Below, in pieces: positions 11,251 to 21,192 of a stretch of 64,000 nucleotides of DNA (the first letter of the stretch is position 1; every line of letters starts with the position of its first letter). The notes beneath the pieces are model-generated. The model was not told the DNA's origin, did no database searches, and saw only the letters and a list, made by a program, of their open reading frames with translations. The stretch is taken from positions 74,916,596-74,980,595 of the forward strand of contig CM050454.1 in NCBI GenBank assembly GCA_027563935.2. Reading direction: 5' to 3'. The stretch comes from Costus lasius. Taxonomy: Eukaryota > Streptophyta > Magnoliopsida > Zingiberales > Costaceae. The translations under genes were made by a program, and so were the position numbers.

Positions 11251-11452
11251 GACTTGCAAGACTCGAACGATGTTTTATGCTTTTCTTTCATGCTCACATG
11301 CCATATCTCTATTTTTGTAAATAGCATGATGCATGGCAAACGATTTTTCTAAAAGTAGAAAAATTAGGGTTTCTTGTTTCTATCATCCTCTCAATCTCTT
11401 TTGGATTTTTAGACTATTTTTCTTGTCTGATTTAAAGATCAAAGGCGCACGT

Positions 11453-11517
11453 AATTTTGTCAAGTAGGACGGGCATTGTGTCTTCGGACTGGCCAAGTCT
11501 CTTGATCTGACAAAATT
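11453..11517 (+). other. Conserved 65-nt stem-loop with C(UUCG)G tetraloop
   Basis: The 10-bp arms AATTTTGTCA (11453-11462) and TGACAAAATT (11508-11517) are perfect complements. Inside, GTC-TTCG-GAC (11480-11489) gives a UUCG tetraloop closed by C-G, a known hyperstable RNA loop. C1 has the same module at 23644-23708 with identical length and two substitutions by eye. Likely an RNA cis-element; function unknown. Confidence 0.7.
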
Positions 11518-12410
11518 GCCAGCCGAAAGGATCTCTGAAATCATCATGAAAAATAAATCGCAATAAACCAAAAGATTTGTGAGAAGAAGATGAGAAAAAG
11601 AGACTAGTTTTATGAAAAAGTAAAATTTCAGATTTTATGTGTTTCATGAGCATGTAGAATTGCATGAGTAAATACCTTGATTGTGCATGATGTTGTGATC
11701 ATTAGTCAAGCCCCCTTTTGCATGCCTGTGATGTATCCTTGTGCGGCCTACGTGCCATCTTTTTCATTATTTTTGTAAAAATTAAGAGGAAGATTAAGGG
11801 CTAGGCGCATCCTTCTTGGACCTTGATGCTCGCATCTTGCTTGATGGCGCAAGCATGCAAGGTGGCGCTTGCAAGCTGGTGCTTGGTTGCTTGGTGGCGC
11901 AAGAAAGTTTGGCCAAACCTCTTTTGGTTTGAGAGCTAGCTATCTTGGCCCCTTGCGTGGTGGCGCACCTTCCTTGGAGGAAGACTATGGCATTGGCCGA
12001 ACCTATGGGGAACTTTTAAAGTGTACCTCTAGGGTTTGAGAGCTAAACCATGAGAGAAGGACCTTGGAGCCAACCTTGAAGATCAAACTAGAGGTCGGCT
12101 AGGCTAGGTCTAGTTTTTGGGGCTTGAGTTCTAGGACAAGAGTTGAACCTCTTTCATGGCATGGATTGGTTCAATGTCTTGAATAGGATATGATCACATC
12201 ATTCTTTACTGCTTTTATCTACAGAAGCATGTCTGAAATGTTTTATCGTTATGTTATCACCATAGGATTGCATGCCTGTAATGATAGACATAAGATAAAA
12301 CTGAGATGATGAGACCTTAAACAAAAACCCTCAATTAAAATATCAAGTCTGGTAGCCTTCTAACGCGTAGCCCTCACTAAGCTATCGATCAGTGGAGTTG
12401 TGAATTGTTT

Positions 12411-12747
12411 CCCACCCTCGTGGGACACGCCCACTTATCTTTAGAAAGTGCATGGTGGCAATGGTTTCCCCAGTCCAGTTTTAACCTGGGCGTTCCTTCG
12501 CAAGGAAACTCGTTGGCCCTGGGCATAACGGTTAGGAATGGACTTGACTAGACGTTCACATGTGCTGGACACAAGGTGAAAGTCTAGAGGCATCGTTGAG
12601 AGGTAAGGGTTTCATGTTGTATCCAGCCCTCGCTGGACATGAAATGCCCAGACTGTCTCAACAAGGGGAGTTGCTTGGAGCAATCGGCCGGCGCGCCCAC
12701 CTTAGGAAACATGGGTCACTTTGTGCATCTCATCCCACCCTCGTGGG
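12411..12747 (+). other. Three-hairpin leader cassette of B2
   Basis: H1 12411-12424 CCCAC-CCTC-GTGGG; H2 12623-12636 CCAGC-CCTC-GCTGG; H3 12734-12747 CCCAC-CCTC-GTGGG. All three have a 5-bp stem and loop CCTC. They align by flanking words (TTGTGCATC before H3, GACGCG.AG after it) with hairpins in C1 and all four family A leaders. Stem changes between families are compensatory. Confidence 0.72.
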
Positions 12748-12925
12748 ACGCGAAGCCCTGTGTGGAATGAGGATCTCATCTCACTAGGAAATGTTGGATT
12801 TCTCGATTGACTTTGTGGGTTGTCAATTCGATTAAAAATAGTGGGAGCCATGGTCATTTAAAACAAGTCCAGTTTAAATGACTCGAAGTAGTACTAATCT
12901 GCTGTTTCTTGGTTGTTGTAAAACA

Positions 12926-13168
12926 ATGGCTATAAACAATGGCATTTGGTCACTGCGATCTACCCTGGAAAGGGAAAAGTTGGTTGGATCCAACTTACTG
13001 GATTGGTATATGAACTTGAGAATCATGCTCAAGCTCAAAAGGAAGCTTTGTGTCCTTGAGCGTCCTTTTCCTGAGCCACTTCCATGCTCGGCCTCAGCGG
13101 CTGAGAGGGATGCTTATGATAAGCATCAGGTTGATACTTTGGAGGTTGCTAACCAACATGTCACCTGA
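12926..13168 (+). pseudogene. B2 gag, N-terminal part
   Basis: The ATG at 12926 is followed by SLRSTLEREKLVGSNLLDWY, matching the start of family A gag (SLLEREKFAGPNFSDWF), which supports this start. An upstream in-frame ATG at 12878 is not conserved. A TGA at 13166-13168 ends the frame after about 80 codons, and much of the capsid region present in family A is deleted before 13239. Capsid function cannot be retained. Confidence 0.8.
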
Positions 13169-13238
13169 ATTTAGAGGGTAATATGAATCAAAGAGTGCCT
13201 CTGAGATTATTTTTAATCAGAGGCAGCTCTTTGATGAA

Positions 13239-13532
13239 TTGGTTGAGCTCAATCCTCCTAAAGTTGATATTCAGTGTGTTGAGCCGAAAGGCTTGACCAA
13301 GAAACTGAAATTAAAGATGGATATGATCAGGAATAGTAGGTGCTATTCATGTGGAGGGCCACCTCACATGTTGAAGGACATGTTGCAACTTCAGAATGAG
13401 GAGAAGAAAGGAAAGGCCTTGTCTTCATGCTCAGGTATTTGTGTTACCGAAGTCAACCTTTCTACTCCTATGACATGGGTATTGGATACCGCATGTGGAG
13501 CTCATATTTGTACAAATATGCGATGGCTCTGA
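13239..13532 (+). pseudogene. B2 gag zinc knuckle and start of protease
   Basis: The nucleocapsid knuckle reads CYSCGGPPHMLKDM: the CX2CX4HX4C pattern has lost its last Cys (Met instead). The copia protease active site follows as WVLDTACGAHIC. A TGA at 13530-13532 stops the frame just after it. Motif order matches family A. Confidence 0.78.
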
Positions 13533-13652
13533 AAGGATAGATCGGTAAGGCCTAGAGAGATTGACCTACGGATAGGTAACAGGGCACAAGTTGCTGCTGT
13601 TGCTGTAGGAGTTTCTCTCCCTGCCTTTAGGACTTCAGTTAAAGCTAGACAA

Positions 13653-14837
13653 TTGCTATTATGTACCTTCCCTTACCAAAACATTGTATCCACTCCTTGC
13701 TTGGCAAAGAAAGGATTTAGGTTTGAAATAAAAGAGAACTTATGTTCTTTTTCTTTTGCAAACATGTTTTATGGGAAGGGTACTTTGTGCAACGGTCCGC
13801 ATGTTTTGGACATGGATAGCTCTATTTGTAACATAAATAATAAAAGGACCAAACTGAGTGGTTCAGTTGGTGCTTTCCTACGGCATTGTCGATTAGCCCA
13901 TATAAACAAGAATCGCATTCGACAACTCCATGAAAATGGGTTGTTAGATTCAAGTTCCTTGGAGGAATTTGATACTTGTAAACCTTGTTGATTAGGGAAA
14001 ATGACAAAGGCGCCCTTCACCAAGACTGGTGAGAGGGCAGGAGGTTTATTAAATCTCATACACACTGACGTGTATGGGCCTTTCAATAAACAAGCCAGAG
14101 GAAGGTACAACTACTTCATCGCGTTTACTGATGACTTCAGTAAATATGGTTATGTCTATCTGATGAGACATAAGTCTGAATCCTTTGAGAAATTTAAGGA
14201 GTTTAGACATGAAGTAGAGAACCAGCTTGGAAGATCCATTAAAGCTCTTCGATCAGATCGAGGTGGAGAATACTTGAGCGGTGAGTTCTTCGACTATCTG
14301 AGAGAGTGTGGGATCATATCCCAACTCACTCCTCCTGGAACACCTCAATGGAATGGTGTGTCTGAAAGGAGAAGTCGAACTCTATTGGATATGGTTCGAT
14401 CTATGATGAGTCATGCAACTCTACCTTCATCATTCTGGGGGCATGCATTAGAAACAGCTTCTCTGATACTGAATAATGTTCCATCTAAGAGTGTCTCCAA
14501 AATACCATACGAGATGTGGAGTGGGAGACGCCCTAATCTCGCGTTTATCAGGATCTGGGGATGTGAGGCTTATGTCAAACGTCAGGATTCTAGCAAGCTA
14601 GAACCTAGATCTGATAAGTGTGTGTTTGTGGGGTATCCTAAGGAAACTAAAAGATACTACTTCTATGTCCCAACCGAGAACAAAGTTTTTGTTGCTCGGG
14701 GTGCTGTCTTTCTAGAGAAAGAATTTCTTATGAAAGAAGTTAATGGGAGGAAGTTTGACTTGGATGAGATCCAAGTGCAAGCACAAGACAAAGAGATGGA
14801 ATCTGAGCCACCTACACCGGTTGCTAGGCAACCTTAG
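13653..14837 (+). pseudogene. B2 integrase
   Basis: The N-terminal HHCC zinc finger (HCRLAH..., then DTCKPC) ends in a stop at 13989-13991. Downstream in the same frame (14001-14837) the catalytic core is well kept: first Asp in IHTDVYGPF, second in SDRGGEY, Glu in NGVSERR, i.e. a D,D-35-E integrase. A GAG-pre-INT region precedes it with compensating frameshifts near 13620-13670. TAG at 14835-14837 stands where related copies have a Gln/Arg-rich linker. The enzyme would insert cDNA but is broken here. Confidence 0.85.
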
Positions 14838-16502
14838 GCTCAGACACAGGTCCCGCGTAGGTCTGGGAGAATTCGTCATGCACCTGAAAGGTATGGCTCG
14901 CTACCGACCCAACACGATGGGATTTTCATCATTGAGGATGAACCCAGAACCTATGATGAGGCGGTCAGTGGACCGGACTCTGAGAAATGGCTTGACGCCA
15001 TGCGATCCGAGATGGATTCCATGTCAGCTAACCAAGTGTGGGATTTGGTTGAGCTGCCTGATGGGGTAAAACCCATAGGGTGTAAATGGGTCTTCAAGGG
15101 GAAGATAGACATGGATGGCAAAATAGTTACCTATAAGGGTAGACTAGTGGCTAAAGGATTTAAACAAGTCAACGGGGTGGACTATGATGAAACCTTCTCG
15201 CCGGTTGCCATGATTAAATCCATTCGGATTCTGCTTGCTATAGCTGCATATCATGACTATGAGATATGGCAGATGGATGTGAAGACATCGTTCCTTAATG
15301 GGAAGCTGACTGAGGATGTGTATATGACACAACCTGATGGCTTCATCCATCCTGCAGAGGCTAATAAGGTCTGCAGGCTAAAGAAATCCATTTATGGATT
15401 AAAGCAAGCATCTCGAAGTTGGAATCTTCAGTTTGATTATGGCTTTATCAAAAGTGAAGATGACCCCTGTGTATACAGAAAATTCAGTGGGAGCTTGGTG
15501 ACTTTTCTGGTCATGTATGTCGATGACATACTGCTCATCGGAAACGACATCCCTAGTCTTCAAGCTATGAAGACATGGTTAGGGAAGTGTTTCGAGATGA
15601 AGGACTTAGGGGAGGCCGCCTACATTCTGGGTGTGAGGATCTACTGGGATAGATCCAAGAGGCTTCTGGTCCTTAGTCAGAGTACCCACATTGATAAGGT
15701 CCTGGAGAGGTTCAACTTGGAGCAATCCAAGAAAGGATACCTTCCAGTGAGAGATGGCCTTACTATCTCAAAAGGCCAGTGTCCTACAACACAGGCTGAG
15801 AGGGATAACATGAGTCGAATTCCCTATGCTTCGGCAGTAGGATCGATCATGTATGCAATGTTGTGTACTAGACCAGATGTGGGATATGCTGTGAGCATAA
15901 CCAGCTGATACCAATTCAATCCAGGTTTGCAGCACTGGGTGGCTGTAAAGAATATCCTTGAGTTTCCTGAAAAGGACTAAGGATTTATTCTATATGGTCT
16001 ACGGGGACTGGAAGAGCTCAGTGTGCAGGGCTTCACTGATGAGTCGTTCCAGTCTGATCCTGACGACTTCAGATAGCAGACCGGCTATTTGTTTAAGATG
16101 GTTGGAGATGCTGTATGCTGGAAGAGCTTCAAGCAATCCACCATAGCTAATTCTACAACCGAAGCTGTGTATGTGGTTGCTTCTAAGGCAGCCAAGGAAT
16201 CTGTTTGGATAAGGAAGTTCTTATATGATCTTCAAGTGGTACCTAGTGCAATGGATCCCATTGAACTCTACTGTGACAACAATGGAGCAATTGCACAAGC
16301 CAAGGAACCACGGTCTCATCAAAGATCCAAACACATACTCAGAAGATTTCACCTGATCAGAGAGATCATTGACAGAGGTGATGTCAAGATTAGCAGAGTA
16401 GACACAGAGAACAATCTGGCAGACCCATTGACTAAGGCTTTGGCGCAGCAGAAGCATGATGGTCACGCTAGAGATATGGGGTTGAGATTCCTCAACTTCT
16501 AG
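14838..16502 (+). pseudogene. B2 reverse transcriptase and RNase H
   Basis: Same frame as the integrase core, open from about 15000 to a TGA at 15906-15908. RT blocks: [39 protein letters not shown], and catalytic YVDDILLIGND. A short deletion after RSW removes residues present in family A. After 15908 two compensating frameshifts occur, then RNase H resumes (ANSTTEAVYVVASKA, CDNNGAIAQAKEPRSHQRSKHI) to the TAG at 16500-16502. The 15906 stop fits CGA to TGA decay. Confidence 0.85.
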
Positions 16503-16512
16503 GTCTTAGTGC

Positions 16513-16523
16513 AAGTGGGAGAT
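16513..16523 (+). other. Polypurine tract of B2
   Basis: AAGTGGGAGAT directly before the 3' LTR, identical to the tracts of the family A elements; it primes plus-strand DNA synthesis in the family. Confidence 0.9.
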
Positions 16524-17581
16524 TGTTGGTGTATATGCCCTAGGACCTAGTTTTGGTCAACTTATGTACTACTTGACATTGATATTTATATATCATTCTG
16601 GCATTGTCGTTATCATTGTTTGTCTACACCTGCTATTGTGTACTTACATGATAATGTCCCTGGAGACAGATTGGATCTGTGCTCAAATAATTGTCCCCAG
16701 TCGATGTACCTGAGTGGATATGGGACAACTCTGGTACTTGAGAGACTGGTATGTGGGCTGGTTAGGCACGTGGTGCTAACGCTGACACATGGGTATATCA
16801 TTGGAGGATATACTGGATAGACCCGCTATGAGGCTATGACTTGGTATCATGAGTTATCCTCATAAGTGACAGGAGATGCATTGATCCCTTGACTTGAGGT
16901 CATTGATCATTCTATATGGTTAGGGACTTGCTTTGATACAACCTAACACCTTGTCGTAGCTGGGAGGTCATAACGGTTATTATTGAGCATGTCACGACCC
17001 ATATGAGAAGATCAATGGACAGACATAGGATTTGCCCCTTCCCTAGGGAAGTATGATATCCATGGAGCTCCTTTATGGTTCTATGACTGAGAGTGTATGG
17101 TCATACCCAGGTGAGAACCTATTTTAGTCATAGCCATGTGATTGGATGAAAACAAGTGGTGACACACTTGTCCAATCGGATATCAGTTCGGCAAAGAGAC
17201 TGTAATGCATCTGTACCTAGTTGCGATGATGGGGATGTCGATGTCGATATCCATTCCAATGACCTGGGTAGCAGCGATGCACTGCTAGGTGCCACTCACT
17301 GCTTGTGATGACCTCTGGTCAGCACTGCCAGCGTCAGAGGAACCTACAGGGTCGCACACCTTGATACTTGAGTTCTCGTATTGATTGGGAAGCCTTATGA
17401 TCGAGTTATTGGATAACTCGGATCTAATTGGGAGATTTCATCAGCGCCAATGGGCCTGATGAGATGGAAGAATATTATTGGAGCCAAACTTCATTTTTGG
17501 CAGGTTGACCCGTATTTGACCATGGTTGGTCACATTTGGATTAGGGTTGCATTGGATTGGATCCAAGTGCTTAATCAACCC
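16524..17581 (+). repeat. 3' LTR of B2, truncated
   Basis: Starts TGTTGG and matches the 5' LTR to AATCAACCC, then stops about half way. The adjoining sequence is G2 RNase H on the minus strand. The missing half LTR and the missing G2 integrase are adjacent, so one deletion explains both. Confidence 0.93.
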
Positions 17582-17590
17582 CTTTCTTGT

Positions 17591-19135
17591 CTAGTAAATG
17601 ATCTCCAAATCATTAATCTCCAAATCAACCTCTATATTTTTTTTCTTTTGATAGTCTAGTAAATGATCTGCCACTAAATTCTCCGCCCCTTTCTTGTCTT
17701 TTATCACAAAATCAAATTCTTGTAAGAGCAACATCCATTGAATCAGTCTGGGTTTTGCATCCTTTTTACTCACCAAGTATTTAATCACCGAATGATCTAT
17801 AAAAACAACAACCTTGGAGTTAATAATATAGGAGCGGAACTTATTAAAAGCAAAAACTATGGCAAGAAGCTCCTTTTCAGTTGTCGCATAATTTATTTGT
17901 GCCTCGTCTAAAGTCTTATTGGCATAATAAACGGAATGAAGTTTGTTATCTTTTCATTGTCCCAACACTACCCCCACTGCTTGGTGACTAGCGTCGCACA
18001 TCAACTCGTAAGGGAGTGTCCAGTCCGGTGGTTGCATGATGGGTGCAGAGACAAGTTCCTTCTTCAATTTTTCAAAAGCTTCGGTACAGTTCCTACCAAA
18101 ATGAAAATCAACATCCTTAGCCAATAGATTTGTGAGAGGCCTTTCAATTTTAGAAAAATCTTTAATAAATCAATGATAAAACCCAATGTGTCCCAGAAAA
18201 CTTCGAATCCCTCTGACCGATGTGGGTGGAGGTAATTTCTCTATGACTTCAATTTTAGCTTTATCCACTTCAATGCCTCTCTACAAGATAAGATGCCCAA
18301 GAACATTTCCTTCTTGAACCATAAAATGGCATTTCTCCCAATTAAGAACCAAGTTCACCTCCTTGCACCTCTGCAAGACACGCGACAAATTAGATAAGCA
18401 ATCATCGAATGAAGATCCGTATACCAAAAAATCATCCATAAGAACATCCATAATATTTTCAATGAAATTAGAAAAAATGACCATCATGCATCATTGAAAA
18501 GTGGCCGGCACATTGCATAGCCCAAAAGGCATGCGCCTATATACGAAGGTCCCGTATGGACACGCAAAGGTAGTCTTCTCTTGATCCTCAGGATGAATAG
18601 GTATCTGAAAAAATCCTGAAAAGCCATCAAGAAAACTAAAGTAAGAATTTGTAGCCAATCGTTCAAGCATTTGGTTAATAAAGGAAAGAGGAAAGTGATC
18701 CTTCCGGGTGGCTTTATTTAATTTTTGGTAATTGATACACATACGCCACTCGGTTACCGTTCTCATTGGAATCAATTCATTGTTCTCATTTCTTACTGCT
18801 GTAACTCCCCCTTTCTTTGGAAACACATGAACAGGGCTAACCCATTCACTATTAGGAATTGGATAAATCACTCCAGCATCTAGCAACTTAAGAACTTCCT
18901 TTTTCACCACCTCTTTCATGATAGGATTCAATCGACGTTGATACTCAACAGAGGGTTTGCAATTTTCTTCAAGATAAATCCTGTGCATACACAAAGAAGG
19001 GTTAATCCCACCTATATCGTCTAATGAATATCCAATTACCTTTCTATGCCGACGAAGCTCATTAAGCAATTTTTTTGTCTGAACACAATCCAAGGCAGCA
19101 TTCACAATCACCGGATATGTAGAATCTTCCCCCAA
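17591..19135 (-). pseudogene. G2 reverse transcriptase and RNase H
   Basis: Gypsy-type RT: WVSPVHVFPKKGG, the TEWRMCINYQKLN palm motif, FSFLDGFSGFFQIPI, MPFGLCNVPATFQ, and the catalytic LMDDFLVYGSS. Stops break the frame at 18491 and near 18281. RNase H follows ([33 protein letters not shown], then DHSVIKYL) and ends at 17591 in a stretch with small local duplications. Polymerase motifs are intact but the frame is not. Confidence 0.85.
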
Positions 19136-19144
19136 GAACTTGTA

Positions 19145-19495
19145 TCACAAATTAGGTGGAAGCGATTTGAGTTCCAATTTATTTGTCTTCAGCAGTTCAG
19201 GTTTTACCAGAATAAGTCTCTCTATCTTAGCTTTATGTGGCTCAATCGTCTGGCTTGAATCCAATATCTTTGCATAAACCTGAGCTTTTCCCCCCATATC
19301 TCCTTCATCTTTTTCTCTAATCAGGCACACTTCCAGCGGATCTGTTTCCCTCTTTAAATCTTCCTCCCTTGTTTCCAATTCTAAGGTATCAATATTAAAA
19401 CAAGAATATGCAAAAGACGACTTTCTAAGTGAAGAGAAATGATCAAAATCAATGTTATTTTCACCAATATTCAAAGTCAATCTCCCTCTTTTCAC
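19145..19495 (-). pseudogene. G2 pol linker between protease and RT
   Basis: Open stretch on the same strand with an acidic, charged composition (LELETREEDLKRETDP). It occupies the region between protease and RT in Athila-group pol. I recognise no catalytic motif; assigned by position. Confidence 0.5.
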
Positions 19496-19599
19496 ATCAT
19501 GATAGCGTCTGTAGGGGCCAAAAATGGCCTTCCCAAAATAATTGGGAGTCTTAAGTCCTCCTCCATTTCCAACACCACAAAATCCGCAGGTACAAAAAA

Positions 19600-19878
19600 T
19601 TAACCAATTTTTATTGGAACATCTTCCAATATTCCTACGGGTTGTTGAATAGATCGGTCAGCCAATTGTAATGAGATAGTAGTTGGCTTCATGTCACCTA
19701 TGTCGAGTTTCTTGCAGATTGACAAGGGCATCAAACTCACACTCGCACCCAAGTCACATAAGACTCGTTCAAAAGACATGTCGCCAATCTGGCAGGGAAT
19801 GGAGAAGTTTCTTGGATCTTTCAACTTTTTAGGAACCTTGTTCTGTATTATCGCACTGCATTCCTCTGTAAGTGCCAC
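19600..19878 (-). pseudogene. G2 aspartic protease
   Basis: Reads FSIPCQIGDMSFERVLCDLGASVSLMP, with catalytic Asp in the DLGAS motif intact, then PVGILEDVPIKIG before a stop at 19600. The second flap/ILGRP block seen in G1 lies beyond the stop in damaged sequence. Comparison with G1 shows that G1's Tyr at this position is a loss. Confidence 0.82.
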
Positions 19879-19947
19879 AGTTCCATGTTCTTCAATCTGT
19901 CACTTATTAGATAGTATATCTTTTAGAAACTTTGCATAGGTAGGCAT

Positions 19948-21192
19948 CTATGACAAAGCATCAGTGAAAGGAATGTTGATGTATAATTTCTTCAGTACCT
20001 CCAGGAATTTGCCAAACTTCTTATCCAACTTTGCTTTGGCTAGTCTCTGAGGAAAAGGGACAAGTGGGACATATGCAGGGGGTCCAACAAAGACTTCCTC
20101 CTTCTCTTTCTCAACAGGCTTTTCCTTGTCAGTCTGAGATTCTTCGAACTGTTCTTTGTCAATTGCAGGTGTGGGCTCCTCATCAGGCATCTAGGGTTCA
20201 TCTAGTTGCTTACCACTCATTGTGGTTATTGCGCTACTGTGCTCTCTAGAATTTTCCTTATGTCTCCTTGAACTCCCTCCCATAGCTTTATCTACAATAC
20301 TCGCCTGTTGAGCTATCTGGTTCTCCAGCATCTTGTTATGGGTAGCCAAGGTATCCACACGAGATATTAGCTGCTTGATAGCCTTAGAGATGTCATCATT
20401 GCATTTCTTTTGCTATATAACAATTCCTTCTAGCAAGGTCTTCAAGTTTGATTTCTGGGGCTGTCCATACTATCTTGATTGAAAGCCCTGTGGTGGCCTA
20501 TTATTCTACTGAGGGTACTGAGGAGGTGCTAGCCCTTGATTGTTCTTGTAGGACAAGTTGGGGTGGTTCCTCCATCCTGGATTATAAGTTGCAGAATATG
20601 GGTCATTCGCTGGTCTTTGGTTAAAACTCCCCAAGGCATTAACTTGCTTCTGACTAGGATCTTCGTGAGATGAAGCTATAAATTGACAGTCAGTTGAATT
20701 GTGCCCTGTTACACCACACACTTCACAAGAAACTGCATTAACGGCAACTGAGGGAAAGGAAAAAGAATCCAACTTCTATGCTAATGAATCTACCTTTGCC
20801 GCAAGAGATGTCAAGGAATAATTATGGTACTTACCAAGTCCCATGGAAGTAGTACCTCACTCACTTGACCAATAGTTATGGTTCATAGCCATATCCTCAA
20901 GCAGAGCTGTCGCCTCTTCCACGCCCTTGCTCATGATTGTTCCTCCAACCGCAGCATCCACCAGCAACTTGGTATCATAGTCCAATCCATTATAAAAGAT
21001 GTGGATTAAAACCCATGCTTGGAGTCCATTGTGTGGGCACATACGCTGGAGCTCCTTGAAGCGATCTCAGGCGTCGTAGAGAGATTCTCCCTCTTGTTGT
21101 GCAAAGCAAGTAATCCTGTTGCGCTGTTGAACAGTTTTACAAGGTGGGAAATATTTGTTCAGAAAGACTCTGGAAAGCTCGGACCAGGTAGT
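19948..21192 (-). pseudogene. G2 gag
   Basis: From the right: Retrotrans_gag-type block (TTWSELSRVFLNKYFPP, QQEGESLYDA, stop in place of the usual Trp, then RFKELQRMCPHNGLQAWVLIHIFYNGL). Then a zinc knuckle CEVCGVTGHNSTDC with all CCHC residues (20506-20772), the YNPGWRNHPNLSYKNNQG segment shared with G1, and FVGPPAYVPLVPFPQRL to the end at 19948. C1 interrupts the N-terminal part at 21193; codons to the right of that in the same frame are LTR sequence. Confidence 0.83.

Larger units (their letters stand above)
11251..12925 (+). other. B2 5' leader, non-coding, structured
   Basis: About 1.7 kb between PBS and gag ATG without a conserved ORF. Two blocks are strongly conserved with the otherwise divergent C1 leader: 11440-11525 (65-nt hairpin module) and 12411-12540 (from hairpin 1 onward). 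The latter includes a CCTT-CGC-AAGG hairpin near 12494-12506. Confidence 0.75.
7590..17581 (+). mobile_element. Copia element B2 (family B), 3' truncated, carrying solo LTR A6
   Basis: Order on +: 5' LTR, PBS, leader, gag, PR, INT, RT, RNase H, PPT, partial 3' LTR. The 3' LTR stops after about 1,058 bp at 17581 and passes directly into G2 RNase H sequence. The right-hand target duplication is therefore missing; AAAAC at 7585-7589 would be the left copy. Roughly a dozen differences separate the aligned LTR parts, so it is older than A2-A4. Coding regions carry several stops and frameshifts. It was inserted in G2. Confidence 0.93.
17582..21192 (-). mobile_element. Athila-like gypsy G2, gag-PR-RT-RNase H part
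   Basis: Minus-strand order from 21192 down: gag, zinc knuckle, protease, RT, RNase H; integrase is absent. It is cut on the left by the B2 deletion junction and on the right by C1, which lies in gag. With 5199-7589 (post-integrase region and LTR, same strand) it forms one element split by B2. Numerous stops show it is old. Confidence 0.85.

Noticed and set aside
12411..12747. CRISPR-like or satellite array from the repeated CCCACCCTCGTGGG words
   Set aside because: Only three short palindromes at unequal spacing; the pattern fits RNA hairpins in a leader, and the context is a plant retrotransposon.
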